Positions 1 to 7,585 of a DNA stretch of 10,000 bases are shown one piece after another. The notes under the pieces were generated by a model. The model saw only the letters and a list, made by a program, of their open reading frames with translations, had not been told where the DNA came from and did no database searches. The stretch is from Hepatocystis sp. ex Piliocolobus tephrosceles (Eukaryota; Apicomplexa; Aconoidasida; Haemosporida; Plasmodiidae): the NCBI GenBank assembly GCA_902459845.2, contig CABPSV020000199.1:1-10000 (forward strand), written 5' to 3'. The position numbers and the translations under genes are program-made. Position 1 is the stretch's first letter, and every line of letters begins with the position of its first letter.

Positions 1-240
1 TGTTGATTTATTTTTTATTTTTATTTTTATTTTTTTTCATTTTTAACTTATTTGTAAAGCATTAGAAATAAACGTTCATTATTACTGTTATTATTTTTTT
101 TAGTTTTTAAATCACTTCAATTTAGCTTAAATTGTGATCTCAAGTTTGGCTTTACTTTTATTTTATTTTTTCTGTCCTTCTATATATTCGTTTTTACTTC
201 TTTTTTTTGTGTTTCTTTTTGTTTTTTTTTATTTCCAAAC

Positions 241-304
241 TAACACTATCACTAACAAACACTATCATTAACAAACGCTATCACTAAATAACACTATCAC
301 TAAC
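241..304. repeat. 16-bp minisatellite, about four units
   Basis: The core ctatc recurs at 246, 262, 278 and 294, an exact 16-bp period. Each copy is followed by a variant of acTAACAAACa. Degenerate copies (ctaacactagc, ctaacactaatac) continue to about 330. The array is non-coding and lies upstream of the cyclophilin-SYF2 gene. Confidence 0.75.
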
Positions 305-367
305 ACTAGCAGTAACTAACACTAATACTTTTTAGTTAACCTCGAGAAGTATACGTACATCCGCCGT

Positions 368-396
368 AAAGTATATACTTTTGTAGGTAATTACCT
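368..396. promoter_or_regulatory. two adjacent perfect palindromes
   Basis: Positions 368-381 read AAAGTATATACTTT, a perfect 14-bp palindrome. Positions 385-396 read AGGTAATTACCT, a perfect 12-bp palindrome. Three bases separate them. A CTCGAG hexamer lies just upstream at about 341-346. Dyads like these could be dimeric transcription-factor sites, but palindromes occur fairly often by chance in A/T-rich DNA and no known factor motif is claimed. Confidence 0.35.
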
Positions 397-535
397 GCTT
401 GTTCATTTTTGTTTACGTTTACATATTCGTCTTTAAATAAAAACGAATTCATATTTATTTATTTTATTCCTTGTGATTTCTTTTCATTTAGTAAAAAAAA
501 AACATATAAACAATATATATATATATATAGATAGA

Positions 536-538
<3 letters not shown>

Positions 539-599
<61 letters not shown>
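539..599. repeat. poly(dT) run of 61
   Basis: This is an uninterrupted run of 61 T residues on the plus strand. It is the longest homopolymer in the window and follows a short (AT)n stretch at about 512-529. Such tracts are typical of haemosporidian intergenic DNA and disfavour nucleosomes. Their assembled length is unreliable. Confidence 0.9.
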
Positions 600-604
<5 letters not shown>

Positions 605-719
605 AATATATGTACGTTCATACATAACACTCCTATTTTACAACATAAATACAAACACATAATTAAGACAAACAATTTACTCTGTTATCACCTGAACACA
701 TACTTATGACCTCTCACAC

Positions 720-863
<144 letters not shown>

Positions 864-3011
864 ATGAGTAATCGGAAAAAATACGTATATATCGAATTTA
901 CGATAAACACAATTACCCTCGGTAAGGTATACTTCGAACTATTCAATGATAATGAAATTAAAAAATCAGTCGATAATTTTGTAAGTTTATGTAAAGGTAA
1001 TGAATATCATAGTATTTATTATGATGAAATGTTAAGCTATAAAAATTGTAGAATTGAAAAAATAAAAAAAAACAAATGTATAAAAACAGGTTATTTAAGA
1101 AATAAAGTATATATTGACAGTAATAATAAAAATAATAATAATTATAACAACAGAAATAATAATATTAATAAAAATGACAAATATGATAAAACTGAATGTA
1201 TTTATGGACAGTCATATAAAAAAGAATATTCTCAAAAAAAACACATTTGTGCTGGATTAATAACAATGATTCCTGTAAATAAAAATAAATATTCATCAAT
1301 TTTTAAAATCACACTTAATGCTGTACCTAAATATAACCATAAAAATATAATTATTGGAAGAGTAATTAAAAACATGCATATATTGAGAGCAATCGAATTT
1401 ATACCTGTAACTATTAACTATATTCCGAAGTTAGAAGTATATATATCCGATAGTGGTGAAGTGAGTCCTTATTTTTTTAAAAAAAATAAAAAATCACAGA
1501 GACAATCTTACATTGATAATTTATTTGCAACATATCTCGATACTAATGTAGAAAATACATCAGAAAGTTGTTCCAGTGATATGAGCGACACTGATAATAC
1601 AAGTGAAAGTATTTATTCTGACACGAGCATAAATGCTGATCTAAGTACTCTTTCAAAACATATTTCTAACTTAACAAATAGTGATAAAAAAAAAAAAAAA
1701 AAAAAAATTACAGAAAAACAAAAAGGGCTTAAACTATTGAATCAAATAGTAGCTAATATAGATAATAAAAATTATGAAAGGGGGAAAGGAAGTTCTAATT
1801 TGTTGGGTGGCGATGCAAATCGGAGTGATGACAACCGAAACGATAATAACCGAAACGATAACAACCGAAACGATAATAACCGAAACGATAATAACCGAAA
1901 CGATAATAACCGAAACGATAACAACGAACCTCAGTTAGGGAAAAAAAAAAACCACGTTAAAATGGTATTAGCACAGGATTACGAAAATATGAACAAAAAA
2001 ATGACTAACAGAGAAAAAAGATTGTTCGAAATTCAATTAAAAATAAACCAATCTAAACATTTAAATCAAGTTGAATCAAAAAAAGAAAAACAAACTAATA
2101 TTTATAGTACTACGTTTTATAATAACAAATCGGAGAATACACTTTTTGAGTATGACAAATACAAATTTGAAAATTCTGAATATGTTAAAAATGCTATACC
2201 AAAAAAAAAAGAACAAACTGAAATCCAACTTGAAAAAAAAAAAAAAAAAAACATTAAAGAAGCAACAATTAACGATAAAGAAGCAACCATTAAAGATAAA
2301 GAAGCAACCATTAAAGATAAAGAAGCAACCATTAAAGATAAAAAAACAGAGAAACAAACTTGTTCAAACAATCTTAGTGAAGACACTACAAAAACAACAA
2401 ATGTTAAACACACACAAACAGATGCACAAACAAATGTACAAACAGATGTACAAACAGATGCACAAACAGATGCACAAACAGATGCACAAACAGATGCACA
2501 AACTTCTTTAAATAATAATAGCGACGATACTCCAATCAAAGAAGAAAACGAGGCTGACCAATCGAATGTATACGACAAAATATACAACGTCAGTGCAATA
2601 TATGCAAAATATAAACATGGTAATAAAAAAAAAAATAACAGCAGCTACAATAATAGTAACGTTCTCGATAAAGATATAATTCTTTACAAAAAAATGAACT
2701 TAAACTTTTCTGTTAATCGTAAAATATATAATGATCAAAAAAAACAGTACGAAGATAAAACGTTTTATGGAAAAAATTTACTTATCAGTGATAAAACAGA
2801 ATGTTCTGAAAAACATAAAAAAAAAGTCATCGAATTTTGTAAAAAACAAGAAGAATTGAGAAAAAAAAATAGTAGAAAAAGAAAAGAGCAAAATGATATA
2901 TTTCAAAATTATATAAACAAAAGAAACAAAATTTATAACAAAAAATTAGATACTTTTTTTAATAAACACACTGTTGAAATTAGGCAAAACTTAGAGCGAA
3001 GACCATTGTAA
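864..3011 (+). CDS. cyclophilin-like domain fused to pre-mRNA splicing factor SYF2
   Basis: This is one open frame of 715 codons. Residues about 6-200 align with cyclophilins: VYFELF (22-27) matches the usual VFELF, DNFVSLCKG (37-45) the NFRALCTG segment, ECIYGQSYKKE (111-121) the SIYGEKFEDE loop, ICAGLITM (128-135) the PGLLSMAN strand, and NIIIGRV (161-167) the HVVFGKV strand. An Asn-rich insert fills 86-105. Most catalytic positions are changed, so isomerase activity is doubtful. A Ser/Asp-rich linker follows, then a 22-A poly-Lys tract (275-281) and Asn/Asp repeats. Residues about 378-410 (REKRLFEIQLKINQSKHLNQ) match the start of SYF2. Residues about 570-715 match its C-terminus, including NYINKRNKIYNKKLDTFF and EIRQNLER. 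In other eukaryotes SYF2 acts in the nucleus with the Prp19-associated spliceosome. The start is the first Met, directly before the cyclophilin strand. The gene may correspond to one of the large divergent Plasmodium cyclophilins, but I cannot say which. Confidence 0.9.
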   Translation: MSNRKKYVYIEFTINTITLGKVYFELFNDNEIKKSVDNFVSLCKGNEYHSIYYDEMLSYKNCRIEKIKKNKCIKTGYLRNKVYIDSNNKNNNNYNNRNNNINKNDKYDKTECIYGQSYKKEYSQKKHICAGLITMIPVNKNKYSSIFKITLNAVPKYNHKNIIIGRVIKNMHILRAIEFIPVTINYIPKLEVYISDSGEVSPYFFKKNKKSQRQSYIDNLFATYLDTNVENTSESCSSDMSDTDNTSESIYSDTSINADLSTLSKHISNLTNSDKKKKKKKITEKQKGLKLLNQIVANIDNKNYERGKGSSNLLGGDANRSDDNRNDNNRNDNNRNDNNRNDNNRNDNNRNDNNEPQLGKKKNHVKMVLAQDYENMNKKMTNREKRLFEIQLKINQSKHLNQVESKKEKQTNIYSTTFYNNKSENTLFEYDKYKFENSEYVKNAIPKKKEQTEIQLEKKKKKNIKEATINDKEATIKDKEATIKDKEATIKDKKTEKQTCSNNLSEDTTKTTNVKHTQTDAQTNVQTDVQTDAQTDAQTDAQTDAQTSLNNNSDDTPIKEENEADQSNVYDKIYNVSAIYAKYKHGNKKKNNSSYNNSNVLDKDIILYKKMNLNFSVNRKIYNDQKKQYEDKTFYGKNLLISDKTECSEKHKKKVIEFCKKQEELRKKNSRKRKEQNDIFQNYINKRNKIYNKKLDTFFNKHTVEIRQNLERRPL
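1833..1925 (+). repeat. in-frame 15-bp repeat encoding NRNDN units
   Basis: Six tandem copies of a 15-bp unit (aaccgaaacgataay) encode residues 324-354 as NRNDN repeats. Copies differ almost only at aac/aat synonymous positions. The array lies in the linker between the cyclophilin and SYF2 domains and is probably disordered. Confidence 0.85.
2256..2339 (+). repeat. in-frame 21-bp repeat encoding four KEATIKD heptads
   Basis: Four 21-bp units encode residues 465-492: KEATIND once, then KEATIKD three times, with a degenerate KKTEK tail. The exact 7-residue period with A and I at spaced positions could form a short helix or coiled coil. It lies within the insert that splits the SYF2 domain and follows a 19-A poly-Lys tract at 2233-2251. 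Confidence 0.85.
2415..2504 (+). repeat. in-frame 12-bp repeat encoding QT(D/N)(A/V)
   Basis: Seven and a half copies of a 12-bp unit (caaacagatgca and variants) encode residues 518-547 as QTDA, QTNV, QTDV and then four QTDA. The unit is polar and probably disordered. It is the third array in the low-complexity insert of the SYF2 half. Confidence 0.85.
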
Positions 3012-3390
3012 ATGATGAGAGCTTTTATATATGCGCATGTTTACTCACATACATGTATATACATACATACGCATGTACATTTTTTTTTTTTTTTTTTTTA
3101 AACGCCCAAACAGACTTATAATTACTTTACCATTTTTTATTTTTATTTTACTACTTTTTTTGTTTATTTATTTATTAATTTTTTTTTTTTTTTATTTTCA
3201 ACTTTTTAAATATTAATTCAAAAAAAAAAAAAAAAAAAAAAAAAGGAAAAGGAAAAAAAAAAGAAAAAGGGTTTATACTAACACGTATACAAATATGTAT
3301 ATGCAATAAAAAAATGAATTATTAAAAATGAAGTAACTTGTTAAGAATAAATTGTTAAAAATTAATATGTAATTATACATAATATGTTAT

Positions 3391-3392
<2 letters not shown>

Positions 3393-3433
<41 letters not shown>
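3393..3433. repeat. poly(dT) run of 41
   Basis: This is an unbroken run of 41 T bases in the convergent spacer, directly followed by the GC-richer hairpin island. Read from the minus strand it is poly(A) downstream of the UTP14 stop codon. Confidence 0.9.
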
Positions 3434-3435
<2 letters not shown>

Positions 3436-3443
3436 ACAAGCCA

Positions 3444-3463
3444 ATTGAGCGCTCTAGCTCAAT
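3444..3463. terminator. 7-bp hairpin in the convergent 3' spacer
   Basis: ATTGAGC at 3444-3450 and GCTCAAT at 3457-3463 form a perfect 7-bp stem with a 6-base loop (GCTCTA). It lies between the 3' ends of two convergent genes and is flanked by a 41-T run and a 9-to-11-T run. The term terminator is positional only; eukaryotic Pol II does not need such hairpins. It could equally be a 3' UTR structure or a small RNA. Confidence 0.35.
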
Positions 3464-3490
3464 CAATTAAGTTAGACTTTTTTTTTTCCG

Positions 3491-3537
3491 ATATGTGTAT
3501 TGTGTCCCTTGGCTAGGAAGACTCACACGCCATATCA
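3491..3537. other. possible second structured element, GC-richer hairpin
   Basis: GATATG (3491-3496) is complementary to CATATC (3532-3537). Inside it TGTGT (3502-3506) can pair with ACACG (3526-3530) including one G-T wobble, and CCT/AGG (3508-3510 with 3516-3518) can close a small loop. Its base composition differs clearly from the flanking A/T runs. Structure is inferred by eye only. Confidence 0.3.
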
Positions 3538-3589
3538 CTTATGTTAAGGTAACAAACGTATGTATATATATATATATATATAGTATACA

Positions 3590-6427
3590 TTACAATTTCG
3601 CAATGCTCTTAAATGTTTTTTTGAAGGTTAAAAGTTTGGCTATTTGCAAAGGATCATGTGTTAAAGGAGGCACTATATTACCAACTGGATTTATAAAACG
3701 TGGTTCGATTAATTGATTAAAATCAGTAATAGAATTCATTTCTTTATTTAAATTGATATTTAATGATTTGTTATATACAGATTCTGTAAATAAATATGGA
3801 ATTTTATTAACATAATAAGTATTAAACTTTTTATCTTTTTTTTTTAATTTAGAAATCGTATGTAATGGTATATTTTTTTTTTTTTTTATTATTTCTTCTT
3901 CTTTTTTTTTTTTTTTTTTTTCCAACTCTATTAATGTATTATAATTGCACCATTCCGATACGTTTATTTGTTTTAGTTTTATTTTTTCGCTATCGCTTAA
4001 TGCGAGTAATTCTTCATCTTCTTTTTCATTTATTACTTCTTCAACGTTTATATAATTTTCATATTCATTGTATTCATCATTATAAATACTTATTTTTTCT
4101 CCAAACGTTTTAAGTACCATATCATTGTTAACATTATCAATATCAATTAAATCAGTTTTTTTTTGTACAATATTGTTACTAACAACATTGGAATTATCAC
4201 CTTCGTTTTCATTTGTTTCTAAAAAAGTATTCACTACGTCAGAGATTTCCACTACACTACTTACATCTGCTACACCACTTACATCTGCTACACCACTTAC
4301 ATCTACTACACCACTTACATCTGCTACACCACTTACATCTGCTACACCACTTACATCTACTACACCACTTACATCTGCTACACCACTTACATCTACTACA
4401 CCACTTACATCTGCTACACCACTTACATCTTCCAACTCAATGGATTGAATAATTTCATCCAGATTTAATATTTTTCTTTTTTTTAAATTATTAATAAAAT
4501 CAATATTATTTTTTAACTGTTCTTTTCCCTTTTTTAATTGCTTGTCACTCAAATTTTGAACTTTATTCGAATTTTCCATAAGTTTGGAATCTTTTACTAA
4601 ATTTTCTTCATCAGAAGAATAACAAGAATCGTCAGACAACTTATTATATTTTATTTTGTTTATGTTGTTACTATTGTCATTATTTATATTGTTATTATTG
4701 TCATCATTACTGATCATATTTAACAAAACTTTTCTTTTGTTTATAATATTTTCATTTATTTTATGTTCTTTTGCATTTTTCATAAAAGCAAATTTTTGTA
4801 ATTTTTTTTTTGTTTTTTTTTGTTTCATTCGTTTGTTTTCTTTGTCTTCATCTGTTGTTGTGTTGTTATCACTACCACTGTCATTTCCACTGTCATTTCC
4901 ACTAGCACCACCACCAACACCAACACCACCTCCCCAATCAACAGTATTATCTCCATACATAGAAGACGGATTATTAATTTCGGTTAATGCTTTTGTTATG
5001 ACCGTTTTAAGCATATTTTTTTTTTCTTTATTAGCTTGTACACTTTTTAAAATTTCTTTTTTAAGTCCCTCATTTTTATATTTATTTATCAAATTTAAAG
5101 TTTTTCTATTTTTTACATTACTTATAAGATTTCTTTTTTTTGCATATTCTTCTTCAAAATTATGTAACTGTTCAGCTAGTTCTGGAGCTTCTGTATATAA
5201 ATTTTTTAAAATTTTTTTTTCTTTTGATTTTAAATGTTTTCTATATGATTTAGATTTTATTTTTTTTCTGTAAATGGATTTACGTCTTTCTTCTTCTAGC
5301 ATTTTTCTTAACTCTATAATATGTCTTATTTCATTTCTTTTTTTAATTTTATCATTTAAAAAACTATTTTTTTCTATCATATTCATATCAGCGTGTTGTA
5401 TATTTTTTTTTAATTCTTCTTCAAATAATTTATTGCTCAATTCTTTATCTTCTTTTATTATAACATTTTTAATTTTAGGGTCTAAACTATTTTTATTAGT
5501 TCTATCTTCTTCTATTTTTTGTTTATACAAACTTACAACATTATTTTTTAACATTTCATCAGTTGTTAAAAACGTATTTTTCTTACATCCAAAATCAACT
5601 TTATATGAATTATTTATGTCACGAAACGAGTTTAGTATTATTTCTATATCTTCCATGTTTTCATTATACACTAATTTCGATCTATTTTTTTCTTCTTCTA
5701 ATGTAGAAACATATTTATTATAAATATTATATTTTTGTAAATCCATTTTATTTAATAATAACGTTAAATCTTCTTTTACTTTATTATTTAATAAAATATC
5801 ATCTATATTTATTAAATCGTTAAAATTAATTTCTTCGTTTGAATTTTTTATATTATAAATATTATCATGCATTGGTAAATATTTATAAGAATCTTTTTTT
5901 TCTCCATCTTCTTCATACTTATCACTTTTTTTTTTAGCACGATAATTTTTGTCCTTTTTTTCGTTGTCTTTTTTATAATTGTTTAAAAAAGTTATAAATT
6001 GTGTTGAATCATATTGTGCATTTTTTTCTGCACCTTCTCCACATGTTATGTCACCATCTATTATGGCATCTTCGATTTGAACCAGATTTTTATTTACCTC
6101 CGATGATGTACCATCTACTATATCTTCACTACTATTTGTACTTGTCAAAGGTATACTTTTTTTTTTTTTTTTTTTTTTTAGTACATTACTTTTTATATAT
6201 TTATCACGATCATTGCAGATATTTTTTTTCTCTCCTGTTTTGTTTATAATTTTTTTTTTGCTTTTTTTTTTATTAATTGTTTTTTGTTCTTCAACATCTA
6301 GACTTAGCCTGTTGCTATCTTTACTTTTCTTTAATTTTTCCATTAATTTTTTCTTCGATTTTTTCTTCGATTTTTCCACCGATTTTTTCTTCGATTTTTC
6401 CACTGATTTCTCCACTGATTTTTCCAT
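3590..6427 (-). CDS. UTP14: UTP14-like U3 snoRNP / small-subunit processome protein
   Basis: This is a single 945-codon frame. In other eukaryotes UTP14 is a nucleolar component of the small-subunit processome and stimulates the DEAH helicase Dhr1/DHX37, which releases U3 from pre-18S rRNA. The identification rests on [15 protein letters not shown] (386-400), matching the family KIKSKxYRK motif; a central [18 protein letters not shown] segment (416-433); and the C-terminal block: SEWCNY (824-829) in place of the usual GWGSW, then [25 protein letters not shown] (split as [10 protein letters not shown] 866-875 and [15 protein letters not shown] 876-890), DFNQLIEPR (902-910) and NPVGNIVPP (913-921). 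Length is close to yeast Utp14 (about 900). The N-terminus is a Lys/Ser/Glu repeat that could serve as a nuclear or nucleolar signal. Inserts include Gly-, Asn- and DVSGV-rich tracts. An in-frame TAA lies immediately upstream of the ATG, which fixes the start unless there is an upstream exon. Neighbours do not share its pathway. Confidence 0.88.
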   Translation of the reverse strand: MEKSVEKSVEKSKKKSVEKSKKKSKKKLMEKLKKSKDSNRLSLDVEEQKTINKKKSKKKIINKTGEKKNICNDRDKYIKSNVLKKKKKKKSIPLTSTNSSEDIVDGTSSEVNKNLVQIEDAIIDGDITCGEGAEKNAQYDSTQFITFLNNYKKDNEKKDKNYRAKKKSDKYEEDGEKKDSYKYLPMHDNIYNIKNSNEEINFNDLINIDDILLNNKVKEDLTLLLNKMDLQKYNIYNKYVSTLEEEKNRSKLVYNENMEDIEIILNSFRDINNSYKVDFGCKKNTFLTTDEMLKNNVVSLYKQKIEEDRTNKNSLDPKIKNVIIKEDKELSNKLFEEELKKNIQHADMNMIEKNSFLNDKIKKRNEIRHIIELRKMLEEERRKSIYRKKIKSKSYRKHLKSKEKKILKNLYTEAPELAEQLHNFEEEYAKKRNLISNVKNRKTLNLINKYKNEGLKKEILKSVQANKEKKNMLKTVITKALTEINNPSSMYGDNTVDWGGGVGVGGGASGNDSGNDSGSDNNTTTDEDKENKRMKQKKTKKKLQKFAFMKNAKEHKINENIINKRKVLLNMISNDDNNNNINNDNSNNINKIKYNKLSDDSCYSSDEENLVKDSKLMENSNKVQNLSDKQLKKGKEQLKNNIDFINNLKKRKILNLDEIIQSIELEDVSGVADVSGVVDVSGVADVSGVVDVSGVADVSGVADVSGVVDVSGVADVSGVADVSSVVEISDVVNTFLETNENEGDNSNVVSNNIVQKKTDLIDIDNVNNDMVLKTFGEKISIYNDEYNEYENYINVEEVINEKEDEELLALSDSEKIKLKQINVSEWCNYNTLIELEKKKKKKEEEIIKKKKNIPLHTISKLKKKDKKFNTYYVNKIPYLFTESVYNKSLNINLNKEMNSITDFNQLIEPRFINPVGNIVPPLTHDPLQIAKLLTFKKTFKSIAKL
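4250..4429 (-). repeat. 18-bp repeat, ten in-frame DVSGV(A/V) hexapeptides
   Basis: Ten tandem 18-bp units encode residues 667-726 of the UTP14-like protein. The last residue alternates A, V, A, V, A, A, V, A, A, V, and the tenth unit is DVSSVV. A degenerate copy (EISDVV) follows. The unit is unusual for this protein, whose other inserts are Lys/Asn-rich, because it is hydrophobic and acidic. Confidence 0.9.
6344..6427 (-). repeat. 12-bp repeat at the UTP14 N-terminus (VEKS/KKKS)
   Basis: Residues 1-28 of the UTP14-like protein consist of four-residue units, VEKS and KKKS, starting at the initiator Met. The charged repeat could act as a nuclear or nucleolar localisation signal; that is inference from composition only. 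Confidence 0.75.
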
Positions 6428-6595
6428 TTATGCTTGTGTTTTATTAGGCTTGCGCTTGGCTTGTTTATTCGGAGCTTACTATTTTTTTTTTTTTTTTTTT
6501 TTTTTTTATATTAACGTACTTTTTGACGTATGAAAGCTCATTATACAAGACGACAGTTTTACATAAATTATCTACAACTGCATAAATACATATAC

Positions 6596-6597
<2 letters not shown>

Positions 6598-6627
<30 letters not shown>
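6598..6627. repeat. (AT)n tract, 30 bp
   Basis: This is a perfect alternating AT run of about 15 dinucleotides in the upstream flank of UTP14. Confidence 0.9.
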
Positions 6628-6632
<5 letters not shown>

Positions 6633-6988
6633 CTTTATGTATAATCTGCTTTTTCTATTTATTTCTTGTTTTTTTTTTTATACTTAAGGCAACCTACCAA
6701 AAATTGACACAGTTAGGTTTTAAAATTATGTAAAAAGTTCAATTGTAAAGTACAAAAATGTTTAAAGAAATAAGATATGTATGTTTATGTTATATGACCA
6801 CTTCTCACTTGTTTTTTTTTTTTTTTTTTTTTTTTAGTTAAAGCTTTTTTTTTTTTTTTTTTTATATTTCCCAATAAGTTTGCATAAATAATACAATTCC
6901 TTGTTGACATTTTTTTTTTTTTTTTACGTTTTTAAAGTTTTCAAATATAACAACAGCTTGTGCTTTTATGTCATAAAAAACGTAGCTA

Positions 6989-6996
<8 letters not shown>

Positions 6997-7039
<43 letters not shown>
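6997..7039. repeat. (AT)n tract, 43 bp
   Basis: This is a perfect alternating AT run of about 21 dinucleotides, preceded by a run of As. It is the longest AT dinucleotide tract in the window. Confidence 0.9.
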
Positions 7040-7044
<5 letters not shown>

Positions 7045-7084
7045 TTCAATTCGCTATGAAGATATATTTATGTCAAAAAAAAAT

Positions 7085-7163
7085 AAAAAAAAAAGTAAAA
7101 AAAAAAGTAAAAAAAAAAGTAAAAAAAAAAGTAAAAAAAAAAGTAAAAAAAAAAGTAAAAAAA
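7085..7163. repeat. 12-bp minisatellite (GT plus ten As)
   Basis: The dinucleotide gt recurs at 7095, 7107, 7119, 7131, 7143 and 7155, exactly every 12 bp, separated by ten As. A related copy of the same unit occurs near 8113-8128. Because 12 is a multiple of three it produces a long SKKK frame on the plus strand, which is not taken as a gene. Confidence 0.9.
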
Positions 7164-7465
7164 TAGGAGCATGTATATATAGCCTAAATTGTTATGTTTT
7201 TAAAGTGATCATATATGTACCGTATGTAAATATAAATGCATTTTTCCGAAGTGTTTAGTTTTATGTAAAACTGTTTATGTATATTTTTTTGCCAGTACGA
7301 AAACAACGCGGGGGATACAAATTATATAAACAAGTATTAATACGCTCGTATAATATAATGTATATGTCATAGCTTTAACAAACGTTTACAACGATACATA
7401 CTTCATTTTTTTTTTTATTTTTCATAACTTTTTTAACTTTTATTTCATTCATTCAGCTTTTTTTT

Positions 7466-7585
7466 TTATAAAAAAACTAAAATATTGATTTATAAAAAAA
7501 CTAAAATATTGATTTATAAAAAAACTAAAATATTGATTGATAAGAAAGCTAAAGTATTGAGTTATAAAAAAACTAAAATATTGAG
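7466..7585. repeat. 24-bp minisatellite, five units
   Basis: Five 24-bp units begin at 7466, 7490, 7514, 7538 and 7562, each resembling ttataaaaaaactaaaatat followed by tgat or tgag. Units 1-3 and 5 are nearly identical; unit 4 has several A-to-G changes and starts tgat. The frame through it (YKKTKILI) is open but lacks an ATG at its start, so it is not called coding. Confidence 0.9.

Larger units (their letters stand above)
3012..3589. other. intergenic spacer between convergent genes (both 3' ends)
   Basis: No gene is supported here. The plus-strand gene ends at 3011 and the minus-strand gene ends at 3590, so this 578-bp spacer should contain both 3' UTRs and polyadenylation regions. It holds T runs near 3080-3099 and 3180-3193, an A run of about 25 near 3220-3244, a 41-T run at 3393-3433, an (AT)n tract near 3562-3580, and a compositionally distinct island at 3434-3540 with two possible hairpins. 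Confidence 0.7.

Noticed and set aside
2071..2587. Alternative frames over the KEATIKD and QTDA arrays (+ and - strand)
   Set aside because: They are shadows of the in-frame repeats of the cyclophilin-SYF2 gene, which has clear homology in its own frame.
864..3011. Two separate genes (cyclophilin and SYF2) rather than a fusion
   Set aside because: There is no stop, spacer or splice-like junction between the domains and the frame is open throughout. An internal start at Met367 remains a minor alternative and is listed as a test.
3012..3018. Box C-like ATGATGA just after the first gene's stop, possible C/D snoRNA
   Set aside because: No CTGA box D within 150 bases and no terminal stem, so it is likely chance.
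3434..3540. tRNA-like A-box resemblance (plus-strand tagctcaatcaa, minus-strand gcgctcaattgg)
   Set aside because: No matching D-stem partner, no B-box GGTTCGANNCC at the right distance, no acceptor stem. The ggttcgatt at 3702 lies inside UTP14 coding sequence.
4125..5723. Plus-strand frames antisense to UTP14, including a Thr/Pro/Leu repeat frame
   Set aside because: They mirror the coding strand's repeats and Lys/Asn codons; UTP14 homology fixes the minus strand as coding.
7070..7258. 62-codon frame [12 protein letters not shown]... on the plus strand
   Set aside because: It has a genuine ATG but most of it is the 12-bp GT(A)10 array, and the remainder shows no recognisable domain.
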